Assembly (NCBI GenBank): GCA_019915015.1
Contig: JAHBBC010000033.1
Location: 310,001-374,000 of the forward strand
From: Auriscalpium vulgare
Lineage: Eukaryota; Basidiomycota; Agaricomycetes; Russulales; Auriscalpiaceae
Direction: 5' to 3'
Length of the DNA: 64,000 nucleotides
Position numbers and translations under genes: made by a program. Below the pieces are notes generated by a model that saw only the letters and a program-made list of their open reading frames with translations, was not told the origin of the DNA and ran no database searches. Shown here one piece after another: positions 24,471-37,440 of this stretch (position 1 is the stretch's first letter; every line of letters begins with the position of its first letter).

Positions 24471-24907
24471 GGTGTGTGTCCGCATGCTCCTTCCGTGCGG
24501 GCTCTGACAGTCCTGCAGGTCTACCGGCGTTGCATACCACCATCGACCCTCGCAGGCTATACAATATTAATTATCTTGTCATCTATACTGTACTTTCCGG
24601 TCCCGTTGCTTTCACGAGCGGACAATATTGAACACCTTCCCAGTTATTGATTGAACGCATGTGATGCACGCAATGATAGTTCTTCCCGCAGGCAGTATGG
24701 CCACAGACTTCGCCTCAGTCATGCCAAATCCGCAAACAACGGGAGTTGGGGTGTGTGGGCCTTACTAAAGGATATCGGCAAACCTGCGGATGCGATGCGG
24801 GTATACTGCAACATGTATCATGCGAACATGCAACATGTAACCGACATGTAGCATCTTGCGTGGGCGCTTGGTGGGCGCTAAAGACAGCGTCGAACTTCAA
24901 GCCGAAG

Positions 24908-24915
24908 ATATATAA
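24908..24915 (+). promoter_or_regulatory. TATA box of the truncated 25.1 kb copy
   Basis: TATATAAA, at the position equivalent to the TATA box of the intact 41.8 kb gene and followed by a homologous CT-rich leader. Confidence 0.45.
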
Positions 24916-25065
24916 AGACGATGATCTTCGTACCTCAGGCCTCAGACCGCAAAACTCATAACCAAAACCCATTCACACACACCTTTCCACCGCGCCTTCC
25001 TCACACTCGGATTTCTCATCACCCTCTCAACACAAAACCGATCCTCACCCCGTCACCAAGTCTCA

Positions 25066-25271
25066 AAAGAGCTGTTTCGCGGCCAAAGAGGCCATCCATG
25101 CGATGTTGTATGTTTCTCATCCACGCCGCGCATTGAATGCCTTGATCACCAAGAACGTGAAACTCTTTGATGCCCCGATTGGCGATGCATCCTGTCACGC
25201 GCGTCCACCTGTCGTGACCGACGGCGCTGCCATTGTTCATGCCTACCTGGAGAAGACCGGTAAAGACACTT
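25066..25271 (+). pseudogene. Truncated copy of the 41.8 kb orphan gene
   Basis: The frame reads KSQKSCFAAKEAIHAMLYVS and onward, closely matching the first about 67 residues of the intact gene. The ATG has become ACC and the homology ends at a deletion right after LEKTGK, where unrelated sequence brings a stop. The copy is clearly dead. Confidence 0.85.
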
Positions 25272-28130
25272 GACCAGCCCGTGGCTCGTCAGTGCAGCTG
25301 GCGGCCATGGATGTGGACGAGTTTCGTCTGCGAGGAGTGGAGTTGACAAGCAAAGGCTGTCAGAGCAAGAGGAGAGTGTGTTAGAGGATCATGGAGGCCG
25401 GAAATATGCCAGGGCCGAGTGAGCGTGTGTATTTTTTCAGTGTTTTGTCAGCGAGGCTCCATCAATTTCTCTCCTTGCCCTTGGCCGCGCTTCAATTCGT
25501 GTCCCTCCCCCATCTATGCGCAGGCAAAGACGCTGAGATACTCAACTGACTGCCATGCACAAGTAACGCATTCGAAAGCGCTAGTATCATCGGCATCAAG
25601 CGCTGGGCTTCTGGCAAAGAGTGCTACAGGAATGTAGTTGGCACAAGGTGCGCTCCAACAGACTCGCTCAGCCATGCAACTCACTTATCATTCCGCGCTC
25701 GTCACTGCGTCCCTGCAGCTGAGCGTTCCCCGTACATGCTAGCGCATGAACTGCCCGTCTGCACCCCTGCACGCTGCGCATCGCGCAATCATCACGGCCC
25801 TCGACCTTGCTGCGGCGCCTTCTCCTGTTGACCGCGAACGACCTCTGGCTCTTCGGTGTGCGCCCGTCTACCGAGTCGCCCCGCGCGAGGGCACCACTAC
25901 GCACGCCAGCGCGCCTCACCGCTTCGCCAGCCTGCCAGCGTTGCGAGCCCCGTGCCTGCCTCGCCGTCCCGCCCTCCATCCAAGCTCCTGCAGACGCCGC
26001 CGCTGCCGTTGTGGTGGTCCTGGCGCATGAGTACGTCTCTTGTGTTGTCAAGGCTGCTCGAGAGTGCGCTCGTTGGACACGCTGCAGAGCTTGAATCTTG
26101 AGCGTGCGCCGTGTCACTCATCCTTCGAGGGCTCTCTATGCAGACGTACCCGAAAGTCCTGACGAGCGTTGTGCAATGCATGGCCAGGGGCAGCAGAGGA
26201 TGGGAACGCGCCTTTGGACCCGCGCAGCTGTATTCGCGCCGTCGTCTTGCGTCGTGTTCGACGAGAAGGGTTGCGCTCGTGGTAGTTCGTGCTCGGTTCT
26301 TCGTGCTGGGCAAACTAAGCATCAGTATATGCTATCGGACGAGATACCGTCCGAACTCAGTACTCACCCTGCTGGCACTCGTTTATGGCGCTCGCTTCGC
26401 AACACGGACTCGTTGCTGGTCAGCGCGTGGGCCAGGATGAGACCCGTTCCTCCCGAGCTCACGACCAAGGCGACAACAGCGTATTCACTGCATACATACG
26501 ATCAGTGTCCGGTTCTCTCACACGTAGCACAAGACGACGTACTTGGATTGAGGCCGCATTTCTCTGGCAACGTCCGCAGTCAGGCCAACCTTTGGTATCT
26601 TGCCAGTCTCTTGCCTCGCCCGTGAAGATATGCGGCAGAGTCCTCCCGCGCGCGATCCTCTGGGATCAACTCCTCGAATACCCGTGACGATATCGCCAAC
26701 GCCGCCAGAACGTCCGCGACGTCCGCGATGCCTTGCTTCCTCGCCAGAGACACGATTCGGATAGGAAAAGTTCATAGCGTAGCCGAGCGTCTGCCGTGTC
26801 GACGACGAGCGAAGAATCGTCAGATGGTCGTGCTGCGGAGGAAAGAGGAGGAGCGCGTCCGTAGTCGACGCATGGGACACAGGACCATGGCAGGGGCCGG
26901 CCGCTTCAGTTCAACTTCGAGCGTGGGGTCTATTAGAGACAGTGTCAGCGATGCAGAGAGAAAAGTCACAGCCTGCGCACCGTCGTTCGACCCGCGTTGT
27001 CATGCACTCTCGCCCACGATCCCTGCCCGTCGCGCGCAACTCTCTTTGCATGCACGTGTGCCAGGAGCCTGACGCGACTTGAACGGTTGCGGGGACTTGA
27101 ACGCAAGGGCACATGCTATAGGAGTTTGAGGGTGGTATGAGTACCAACAGTGTATGCTTGTTCGCCAGCACGTATTGGGCCTGGATGCTGGGTGGTGCCG
27201 GAGCAGCCTGTAGCTGGAGCTCGGTGTGCAGCGTGTTGGTGCGGGCGATGGTGCAGGGAAGGGAGACGGCGATGGGATCGGGTGGCCGATCTGACCACGT
27301 GGACGCTCACCCTTTGCCCTGAGATCTAGATCTAGTCCTCCTGCCTCTTCACCCTGTCCTCGTAGACTGTCCTATATAGGGATCGCTCTGGTGCGTCATC
27401 GATCACATATGTTCAGGCAGATACAAGTCTGACATGGACATGTCGGAGCAGGGACAGTGCTAGCGGTTGATCCATCGCGATGAAGACGCAACGGCCTGAC
27501 TTCGACTTCCGCCAGAGTCGCGATCATCAATATAGGGCGAGCGTTGGCACCTCCCGGCCCTTGCTGCACGCTACCAAGAACGCCCTCGACAAGTTGAACC
27601 ACTCAGACGCGAAACAGGCGATTTCTGCCTTCAAACTCTGCCCTCAGACTCCACGCGCGTTGTTGTATCATCCGTGACCCGTACGTCGTGCAAGGTTTCT
27701 TTGTATACGTCTGCTGATACTAAGTCACATACTGCTCGCAGACGATTGCCATTTCGCTCAGCCAGTCGGCCGCTGGCACACAAACTTACCAGTGCACGAC
27801 ATGGTGCCTGCGCAGAAGGGCACGGGCCGGCCCGCGGGCGATGATGACTCGGAGGGACACCCATGCGCCCCATACCGACTCTGTCTAGCTGTCCTCTCTA
27901 ACACATGTTGTAGAAATTGAGGCACCGCCGTCCCTATGCATTCATGCGCACCCCATGTCCCGACCGCAGACGCCATCTCCTCCCCACCCGCGCGACCATT
28001 TCGCTCTCCTTGGTTCAACATGCGGCGTCGGGTCTCACGGGCATACGAATGATTTCGGATCGGAGTGAGTTCACCCCGGAGCTGCGGTTCACTGATGGAC
28101 TACGACCAGGCAACTCGGGCGTCACGACTA
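25272..28130. other. Gene-free part of segmental duplication
   Basis: Apart from the relic at 26.4-27.1 kb, no gene is supported. Short GC-rich frames at 25.75-26.1 kb have counterparts at 44.8-45.17 kb but are not conserved in frame. Confidence 0.4.
26400..27100 (-). pseudogene. Decayed copy of dispersed gene family
   Basis: On the minus strand, frames give PPQHDHLTILRSSS, then (other frame) KQGIADVADVLAALAISS and VFEELIPEDRAREDS. The last block has counterparts at 45.73-45.83 kb (GLIPEYRAREDS) and 3.12-3.19 kb. Frames shift between blocks and no start is visible. The parent protein is unrecognised. Confidence 0.4.
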
Positions 28131-28137
28131 CTCTCCT

Positions 28138-28143
28138 TATAAA
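28138..28143 (+). promoter_or_regulatory. Orphan KEP-type promoter
   Basis: TATAAA inside a stretch (28.07-28.17 kb) that aligns with the promoter of the secreted repeat gene at 47.6 kb, including TCGGTGGAGGACGAG after the TATA box. No repeat-precursor coding sequence follows, so the promoter has been separated from its gene. Confidence 0.45.
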
Positions 28144-28751
28144 GGGTCTCGGTGGAGGACGAGGATTCTCAGCCGTTGCTGTCCGGTGGCGTGCAGCCGT
28201 CACGAACAATGAAATAGACAACTTCGTGTGCCACACGACGCAAGGGACGACAGCGGTATCTGCGGATGCAGGAATGGAGGCCGAGGACGCGGCAGTAGCT
28301 CTCAAGGTGCCGGTAGCCGGCGCGCAGGCATGGAATGCCCGCGCGCGGAGCGACTCTTGGGGCGGGCATGGCTCACCGCGCAGCTAGAGGTTGCCCGCGA
28401 TCGACAGCCGTCACCGCAGCCTATTATCTTTGTGATTCACCAGCCGTGAACTTCGATTGGCGTCCTTTAATTCCGCATGTTCAGCGGTGTCGCATGTATT
28501 GATAAAAATGATAACTTTATAATTCTGTAGCATGAGTGAAGCTGACGCGATAGAGCGCTGAATGTTTAATACTGTCCGCACCGTAAAAGCAACGGACGCA
28601 AGTGAAGGAGACAACGTGACACGAATGTATGCAAGCAAATTGACAAGGCTTGTAGGCCTGTACATGTGTCGACTCTATGGTATGTGGCTCGATTGACCTG
28701 CAGTAGATATCAATACATACACACGCAGGAGAGAAAATGCAATTACATACC

Positions 28752-31700
28752 TCAATCAACCTCAACATCCCAGATACGAACGGTTCCATCACTCGAGCCC
28801 GACGCGACGAGCTTACCATCCGGCGAGTATGCAACAGAGAGGACCCAACCTGTGTGCCCTCTCAACGGCCCCACCACCGTCTCCCCCGTCCGGGCATCCC
28901 AGATGCGAAGCGTCGTGTCCCACGAGCCAGAGACAATGCGCTTGCCATCGGGGGAGAATGCAACAGACCATACCGAAGCTGTGTGCCCCGTGTACGGCAC
29001 TGCCACCGCCTCCCCCGTCTGGGCATCCCAGATGCGAATTGTGTCGTCTAACGAGCCCGAGACGACGCGCGTGCCGTCGGGGGAGAAGGCGACAGACTTT
29101 ACCGAAGTCATGTGCCCCGTGAACGGCCCCGCTACCGTCTCCCCCGTCTGGGCATCCCAGATGCGAATCGTCTCGTCGGCCGAGCCAGAGACAACGCGCG
29201 TGCCATCGGGGGAGAACGCGGCATGCCATACCAGTTCTGTGTGCCCCGTGAACGGGCCTTCCACCGTCTCCCCCGTCTGGGCATCCCAGATGCGAATCGT
29301 GTCGTCGGACGAGCCCGAAACGATGCGCGTGCCATCGGGGGAGAAAGCGACAGACCATACTGAATCTGTGTGCCCCGTCAACGGGCCTGCCACCGTCTCC
29401 CCCGTCTGGGCATCCCAAATGCGAATGGTTGTGTCGGATGAGCCCGAGACGACGCGCGTGCCATCGGGGGAGAAGGCGACAGAAAGGATCAACCTGTTGT
29501 GCCCCGTGAACGGCGCTCCCACCGTCTCCCCTGTATGTACATCCCAGATTCGGACTGTACCGTCGTGAGAGCCCGACGCGATGTGCTTTCCGTCGGGAGA
29601 GAATGCTACCGAGTGGACTTGGTCCTCGTGTCCTCGATATACCCTAAGTTCTGAAGGCCGCATATGTCAATAAAACAGCGCGCAGATGAGAATTGCTCGC
29701 ACAACTTACCGCGGAACATTTTGACAAAGTCCCTGTAGATTTTGGCAGTAGCTGGAGAGTGTTTGAGCACGGAAACGAGCTCCCGTGGCCGTCGTCCCGA
29801 GTATTGAGTAGCTGAGAATGGACCAATCGCCACGATTGCCGTTGCCAAGACACGGCAGGAGGTCACATTGTACTTCGAACTCTCAAGAGTATCGAACAAG
29901 ACTCTTCCAGCATCTGGAGCGGTTGCAAGCGAGACTCGGCCGGGTTCTGTGAAAGCCTCAGTCACTTATATTGTCACGACAGACGTGGAGTAAAGAGTAC
30001 CTGAAAGGACCAACCCTTCCAGAATCTCCCGGTGCGCTGTAGAAAGTGATGTTTTCTCTGTAGAGGCTGCTTCCTGGAGCTCAGCGATAGTGGTGACAGC
30101 CGAACGATACGGGTCAGGCTCGAGGACCGCCTTATAGTCTTCCCAGGTTTGACTGGTGGGCAAACGAGCGAAGGGCTGGTAGTCTGACCTCCGCATGCTT
30201 CGAGTGGTCTGAGCACTCTCCGCACTCTCCGTGTTGATACCCATGCGCTCGAACACCGATTCATGGATCATCTGGCCTGGCTTTACCTGGCGCGCAGCAC
30301 CGCGATGGGGAGGCCTAGTCATGTATAAGCCCTCGACGAGGAAAGAACGGCGGAGGTGACAAACCAACGGATCGTACTCTCTCGATCTCTGTACGACAGC
30401 CGGCGGTAAGGCAACAGATCAACAAACTTATAGAAGTGTCCGACAGAGAGATTGAGCTCGAGCTCTTTCCATTGATTTGTCTGCGGCGACACGCGAAGCC
30501 CATTCGTCATGCCTTCGTATTTCATCCAGCGCAGGGCAGGCCCAAAGTGATTGGCCTCAGGATTAAGGACATTTCCGCCGCCACTATGCAGGTAGTCAGC
30601 GTGGCGCAAAGCAGATCAATCTCAGGTGCGTACATGTCGGAATGCGAGCCTGAAAACCATACCTCCTTGATGTTCCCTTTCGAGTCGCTGCCTTTGACGT
30701 TGTCCCTAGCATTTTCACCTTTCTCGACATTGACGGGGCCTTCACTGACGCCGGGGGGTCTACTGACTTCCGCGGTATGGGTTCTAGCTTGAGCACCTCC
30801 ACCGCCACTAAGGAGGAATTAGCGCATTTCAAAGCATAGAAATTGTAACTACAGTGCGTACACATTTGAATGTGAGGCTACGTTGTCTTCGAGAGCATCT
30901 GGACCGTCGCCTCCATTAGCAAGTTCCGGCAAAAATTTGCCACGTTTTTCATCGAGCGCAAGACCATGACGAAAGAAGCAGACATGTCGCATGCCTGTTG
31001 TCGTCTCCGCCAGGCTCGGCCCTTTAGAAAGTCCGATTGACGAAACCGTATCCCTGCCAAACAAGCATGAGACATCGTACTACAAACACATCGTATGGTA
31101 CTCACCATGCGCCCACAAAATGGACCCTCACGTCCTTCCTCGACAGTGTATCTTTGAACCGAGCACATAGGTCAGTCTGCTTCTTCGTAGTCTCGGGATC
31201 CTGTCCTTTTCTCGTTGAGGTCTGCCCTTGACCTGACCGCTGTTGTCTTGAGGTCGTCGAGGAATAGAGTTCGTACGCACTATGATAATTGAAGCCGCTG
31301 GATAGATGTGATAAAGCAGAAAGACGCACAACTGGATCTGGTTGTTATTGCCCTTGTGCAAGAGGCCGACCTATATATGCTAGCGTGAGGTATCGCTAAG
31401 TCAGACCAGTCTCGAGGCCGTACCTTTTCTATCATGCCCGCGATGACACGAGCTTGGTATGCTCCACGAGAGAACCCTGCCAAGGAGGTGAGCCCACACG
31501 AACGTGACAACTTCGCATCGCGCACCAAATAAGAATATCTTATCGCCATCTTGATAGTTCTCGGACAGCCACTGATAGGCGTTGAGGACATTTTTCTTGA
31601 AGCTCCTATACTAAGACTTAATCGAAGCAATGAGATAGAGGGAGGACTGAGCATACCATGCGAACATCAAGTCAGTCTGGTGTTTAACGGCCTGTTTCCA

Positions 31701-32109
31701 GCGCGATGGATTGTACCACTTGGCGTCCTCGGGCACGTAAGTGCCGATCCCGCTGTCGTAGTAGGTGAGTTGCTCGTCATCTTTGATGAGGCTCTTATAG
31801 AGCTCGACGACATTCGTGTTCTGTAGATGTGTTAGTCCGGTGCGAAAGAAAGAAGGGTGATGGCACCTTTTCGCTGAATTGATTGGATGTGCCGTCGATG
31901 CAGACAACGAGATTTCTGCCTTTCCCACCCTTCGGATGTGGGGAGCACCTGCAAGACCCGCTCGACCCTTGCGAAATGCCACCATCCTGCCAGTGTTCTT
32001 CGGGCACTGGCGAAGGCGGCTGAGGGGCGCCGGTGCCACCTTCCGCACTCGTAGGTGGCCAATCCCGCCGCTTACTGAGAAGCTTTTTTAAACAGGACAA
32101 GATGGGCAT
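28752..32109 (-). CDS. DUF2235 alpha/beta hydrolase fused to WD40 repeats (gene B)
   Basis: Intact minus-strand paralogue of gene A, ATG at 32109, stop at 28754-28752, with the same exon pattern. The hydrolase half shows [17 protein letters not shown], the GFSRGA elbow and the conserved region HFGPALRWMKYEGMTNGL. The junction to the WD40 half is the splice MFRE|LRVYRGH. The C-terminal exon (from about 29644 down to 28752) holds seven WD40 units, a complete propeller count. The middle units are 43 residues (129 bp) each and almost identical except near the start of each unit (HTDSVWS, HTELVWH, HMTSVKS, HTASVWS). Such homogeneous repeats with localised variation resemble the fast-evolving WD40 sensors of fungal NLR-like proteins. 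Enzymatic activity and partner are inferred only. Confidence 0.82.
28813..29600. repeat. 129-bp WD40-coding repeats
   Basis: Head-to-tail copies of a 129-bp unit, each containing GGCATCCCAGATGCGAAT or a close variant on the plus strand, encode the WD40 units of gene B. DNA identity between the middle units is very high. Confidence 0.85.
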
Positions 32110-34700
32110 GGAGATTCAGAGGCGAGAGTGAGGGGGGGAACGAGGGGCAAAGGGCAAGGAGAGCCGCACGACATTCACATTGTGCTATGCGGACATATCG
32201 CCTGTCAAGGAAGGTTTAATGATGGAAGACGAGATATTGGCGCCTCAATGACGCCCACATAAAAAAGTCAATGAAAAGTTGATGTGGGAGGACGCCGCAT
32301 GTACGCCGACGCTCTTGTATTGTACAGTTCGCCCGAGAGTGGATCCGGAGACCCCCACGTTCTGTCGGCCACCGGTTTCGCACCGGTACCCCCGATGGGC
32401 GCACCAGAATTCCATCCAATGCGCGGCGGTGTTGGCACCAAGAGCGCAGGGCTGCATGGGAGGAAGAGCGCGCATGGCGGTGAGATGAGGCTGACGCGGT
32501 GCGCATCATGGCGGTGTTCCATGCCAGCGTTCCACTATTCCCGTTCGCGACGGAGCGACTAGTCAGAAGGCAAACACCGCATGACACACCAGTGCGATCG
32601 CTATTTGGCGTTTAATGCATGCTGTCGTCTAGTAGGTGACCGCAGGGAAATTTTGAAGATGTAGGCATTGGCGCTGGTCGACGCAGGCATTGTCGGAACT
32701 CGCCAGGGTTCCTGAACGCGGAGAAGGCGGTCTCGAGCTCAGCGAGGAGGAGGGCTGAAGCTTCTGCAGGCGCAGCGTTAGCGTGTAATATCCCGTTAGG
32801 CGTTATTACTACGCACCGCTATGCCGACCTGGCATCCTTGGTGAGAGTGTCACACACTGCCCTCGCGAGACGTCCAATGAGGCACTTCAAACTCCTGCTC
32901 ACCACGATGCACGAGGAGATGTAAGTAACGCACTAGGTGATCTGTCGACGCCGCTCGCAGCGACTGCATGGATGGAGCGAGGAGGCATAGTGGTGAACCG
33001 AGCTGGCGCTGGTTGCATTGAGTGTCGGTAGGTGTCGGTGCGCTCTGTAGCCTGGGAGTGAATGCTGCTTCAAACGCACAAAACTCGTAGGTAGTACTTG
33101 TGCGACCGACCTTCGGCACAGCTGCCATGCATGAAAATCCGAGTTGCCAGCGTACGCCGAGAGCTAGCTGGCGCTCAAACGATGATTTATGGACAGGCGG
33201 TTAGGTACAAGAACGGGCTGCGGTTCTGCTGCGGTCGACGGGAAGAGCTCGGATAGGATAGGATAGGATTAAACCCGCAGGGGTCCCGATGAGGAACATC
33301 ATCAGCAAAAGTGCCGAAGTCGCGCGAAGGCGCCTATGCCTTCCCGATCGGGACGCGCCTCGGATGGTCTCGCATGGGGCTCGCATGGGACACCCCGGTC
33401 TGGGATTGGACCCAGGTTGGAACTGAAGGCACAGGAGCCGTAGCACGTAGATAGCATGTAGTACAGTAGCGGGCTGCGATAAATACACTAAAAATAAGAG
33501 AAAATAAAGCTGCGTGAGCCCAGCACCGTCAGGACTCGGCAAAGCCTTTGCTCTCGTCGTTTTCGTCCTCCTACGGCCCCAAATTACCATCCTCTGCACG
33601 GAAGGCAACGCCAGCTTCGGCTTCGTGTGCTCACGCGCTCGCCGAGCCTCGAGCGCAGCAAGTCACGCAGAATGCGCATGCCGTCCGTGTCGACGCTTGT
33701 CTCGGGGTCCGCAGACCGCGAGAATCACGGCGGGCTGGCAAGCGACAGCGAAACGCTGCCCGACCATGCGCCAGATGCGGGCATGGTCCTCGCAGCCCGT
33801 TCTTCGGTTCCGGAGCCGGCCTGTGTGACACCACACCGCGCATATCCCCGGCGCTCCTCGAGCCCACATGCGAGTCGACCAACACTTGGTGAACTGTCGC
33901 CGTGACGCCCGGATTCGGAATGTGCTCGCCACATAGTTCCTCCCTTCTCGCTCCAACGCGGCGTAGCCGCGTACCTCATATGCCACTCCCAACAACTCCG
34001 TGCGCCGCTGCAGGCCTCTCGCACGCGAGGGCAATTTGCTTCAACTTGAATGTCCAGGAATGATGCCAGTGTCGTGCGCACTCGTGAGACGGTCAGCCGC
34101 CCGACCGCCACGCCGCCTCGAGGATTTTCTGCGCGCAATGTCAGTGTCTACTGACCAGCGTAAGATTGCGCGCCTGCAGCAGTAAGACCGTGCGCAAGGC
34201 AATGGTCGTCACCGAGCGGATGCTGGAGCCTCGTATGTGATGCCGTCGTGGCGAGACCGTCACGACGACGGTATTTGCACGCCACGGCACGTCAACGTGG
34301 CGGTGCAGTGGCCAAAAGCCACACTGCGTTGGAGGCCGCGCGCCTGGCGCTGGACGACGCGCAACAAGTCAGAAATGCCGGACGAGTGCAATTGATATAG
34401 CTCCATACCTTGACCTTCGCGCCGCGCGGACTGGCCAGTGGCCACATTTCCTCCTCGCAGGTAGGACCGGGCGATCCACCGTTGCCCTGGCGCGCTTGGT
34501 GGGATGGCTGGCGAGTGTCGACGTGGCGTTGTCGTCGCGCGCGCGCGCTCTGTGGGACAACCAACGCAGCGCATTGATGGTGACACGACCGCGCCTTGAA
34601 CCTGGTTGGTGCGCAGCATCGTCAGCGTCCACGAAAGACCACAAGTCGGGCAGCCGCGTACCTCTCGCAGCGTGCGCCTACGTGCGATGTCGTCCACGAC
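32110..34700. other. Gene-free interval
   Basis: No recognisable gene. A short GGATA triplicate lies near 33250. Minus-strand frames around 33.7-34.05 kb give a few protein-like blocks (GVAYEVRGYAALEREGRNYV) but switch frame. The promoter of gene B should lie just above 32110, but no clear TATA box was seen. Confidence 0.35.
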
Positions 34701-34719
34701 ACGCTCCGATTCTCCTGCC

Positions 34720-36730
34720 CTCAGCCTCTCGATACGCCTGCGCGCCGCTGCCGCTGCTCACGACACGGCAGCGCAGGATGTTGCGCACGGTTCCTGGCGG
34801 CCAACACCGTCGAACAGCGGCACGTAACCGGCGTGTCGCGACAGCAGGGCTCGCCGTTCTCGCTGGGCGGCCCTGGGCGCTGCGGACGTGCTGTCGCCGC
34901 AGTCAGACCTGGGCACGCGTGCGGACGACTTGGAAAGCGTCGCGAGCTCGGAGGACGACATGTTCGCTCGGGCGCAGATAGCGGAGGGTGGCATTGCCGG
35001 GGGATCCAACGAGTGCGTCGGGCTGCGAGCACCACAGACTCTGCGCGCGAACAAGCGCGGTGTCTATGGATGGCCGGTGGGAGGACCGCCAATGAGCATC
35101 GCGGGACGACTGAAAGCGGATGACGATGTACCTTTTCGCAAGGTCGACTCGCCCTCCGTGCTGTGTGCGTCGTGTCGTGTTGGCGGGAGGTGGGGACGGC
35201 CGGATGGGACGACAGGATGGCGGACGGACGAGATATTCGCGTAGTAGCTAGCACCAATCGATGTGAATGGGCGCATTTTGGAGGCAGGGCATTTGTGACT
35301 GAAATGCGCGATTTGGCGGACGGGTCACCGAGGGCCTCGGGTCCGTGTGCAGGCAATGGCGTCGAATTAGCGTGTAGGAGGGCGACGAAGTCGTCGGAAA
35401 ATCGCAGTTTGTGCATCAAATTGAGGAGGTCAGTCAAGGGCTCACCAATGAGCTCGTCAAGCCGCACCGCAGCCCGTCCCGCAGACGCGGTATCGAGCAA
35501 CGGGTCCACGTCGCCCCGCTGCCTCTTCCGCTCTCGCACCGCCCGTTGCACCCGTCCTTGGCAGAATGCAGCGAGGGCAACCGCCTGCCGAGCTGCGCGT
35601 CGCTTTCACAGAAGACGCTGACAACTTTCTCGTTGAGTCAGCAGTTGGGCAGCTTGCCGGCGGGGAAGAGCGCGTCGGGCTCGTCGTCCGTGTCTAGGGT
35701 CGCAGTGAACAACTCGTCCTTGCCGCAGGTTGATGGTTGTTCAGGTGGCATGGCTATGCATCGAGCCTTGCGTGCAGGGCGCCGCGCCACGAGGCGCCGG
35801 ATTTGAAACATGGAAGATGGAGGGCAAAGTCTCCGCGTATGAACAGCAAAGCGCAGAGGAAGACGTAGGGTCCCGGAAAATAGAAATCACCCGCTACGGT
35901 AGGAAGACACGCTAGCCTTGACGTGAGCTCGATGGCGTGGTTCCCTCTGCGTGCTCCTGTGAACTTGCGCTGGCCGTGGACGAGTTCTTGTGGAAAGTGA
36001 AGCGGCAGGCGTGCGTGGGCAGAGCTTGCCGAGTCGCTCCTTGTCTCGCAGAGCCAGAGGCGTCTTCAGCACAAGGAATGCGGTGTGCGGCAATTGGAGG
36101 TGATGAGACGAGGAAGAGTGAGGTGGGTGCGGCAATTGGTTGCGATTGTCGTTGGGGCGACGCGACCGCCTCCGATCCGACTCCGAGCTCGACGAATCCG
36201 ACTCCGTGTCTGGCCTGCGCAAGCCGAGGTCCCGTTGTGGCGTCACCGGTGAGGGGATGTATGCGCGTACTGCGGATGCGCGCTGCGTGCGTGTGAGGGT
36301 ATGGGCCCTGCGCCAGCGGTCGTGTCGCCACTGCCATCTGTTACCGTCGAGGTCGAGGAGGACGATGACTCGGACAAGGGCACCTCCGGGACGGCCGTGG
36401 GCAGTGCACCTACGAGCGGGCTCAAGATGCCCATGTCATCGGCGAAGTGCGCGATGCTGTTCTCCGGGCCGCCCACACCTCGCGCGACGTGATAGGCGCA
36501 GGCGCATAGTTCTGCCGGCAAGGCCCGCGGCGTTCGACGCGCAGTTGCTCGTCGGCTGCGAGGGCACTGGATGTGAATGCGCACGGTCTGTGGAAGAGTG
36601 GGGGCGAGGAGATGCCGTTCTGCTGCGACGCGGATGCAGGCGCGGAGGCAGAGGCGGTGGAGGAGCCGCAATGCGGTCGGCGGGGGTATGGTGATCACGA
36701 CGTTGCGTGCACGGACACATGACAGTGCCA
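34720..36730 (-). other. Candidate multi-exon gene of unknown function
   Basis: Several minus-strand blocks look coding. They are DELIGEPLTDLLNLMHKL with RFSDDFVALLHANS at about 35.36-35.46 kb, CGKDELFTATLDTDDEPDAL at about 35.67-35.74 kb, a Ser/Arg-rich block near 36.2 kb, and PENSIAHFADDMGI at about 36.43-36.48 kb. They cannot be joined into one convincing frame by eye, and both strands are open in this GC-rich DNA. No domain is recognised. It may be a real lineage-specific gene or a decayed one. Confidence 0.25.
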
Positions 36731-37296
36731 CGAGGTCTGGCTAGTTCTGAGAGAGATATCAGAAGAGTACAGGAGCGTGTAATTTAGGCCTCAAACGCAC
36801 CTCATCGCGCGGTGCCCGATCAACTACACGTCTTGCCACGCGTTGCCGCCAAGATTTACCACAATAGATCTCCTTTTTGATATGTGAGCGGCGCAGGATG
36901 CCGATAGAAGGCAGAGTATCTGAACGAGGCGACGGTGCAGTGGCGGCTACAAGACGCGACAATCAGTCATGACTTGAAGAGCGACATTGCTGTCTCGCGA
37001 CACACCTTGTCGCCGAGTCTTTGCAATATTACCTGCAGCTGGGTCGAGCTGTTGGGCGTTGCTGCGTGAGAGACGTCCACCGGAGGAACCAGCTGCAGGG
37101 GTGGCTGCAGTGTGCGCGGAAGTTGCAGTGGGCAGCGGCGTAGAGACTTTGAGTGGGAGCGAGTAAAGTGGCGGTGCCGGCGTACGTGTTTGGTGGACGC
37201 GAGGGACTTGGATGTGACGCGGGTGCGTTGGGGTGGCTGTATGCGGAGCCGACTCTGACTCGGGCGCGTCGCGTTTTCAAACTCCGGCAGCTCACC

Positions 37297-37306
37297 ATAT
37301 ATATAG
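37297..37306 (+). promoter_or_regulatory. TATA box with pyrimidine-rich start region
   Basis: ATATATATAG followed by a CT-rich stretch (CCCTTTCCCCCCCTTCTTC), a typical fungal core promoter, leading into the intron-rich leader at 37.44-37.71 kb. Confidence 0.45.
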
Positions 37307-37440
37307 GGTGGTGGAGCGCAATCGCGGTCTCATTGCCCTTTCCCCCCCTTCTTCATCCCTCCCACACCCATCCGCCTGTCTCTGTGCTGCCTGCCTCCCT
37401 GCCCGCGGCTGGATTTCTCATCAATCACCGAACTCTGCAG

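Larger units (their letters stand above)
24480..28170. repeat. Segmental duplication, copy 1
   Basis: This block is collinear with 40.99-47.43 kb on the same strand. Matching landmarks are the WD40-gene 3' end (GGTCTACCGGCGTTGCATAC against 41.02 kb), the TATA and leader of the 41.8 kb gene, its first about 200 coding bases, and the stretch 25.27-28.16 kb against 44.34-47.43 kb. Copy 1 lacks 42.03-44.34 kb. Identity is moderate, so the event is old. Confidence 0.75.

Noticed and set aside
32216..32587. Minus-strand ORF upstream of gene B as an extra exon
   Set aside because: No splice signals join it to ATG 32109, and the N-terminus of gene B already aligns with those of A, C and D.
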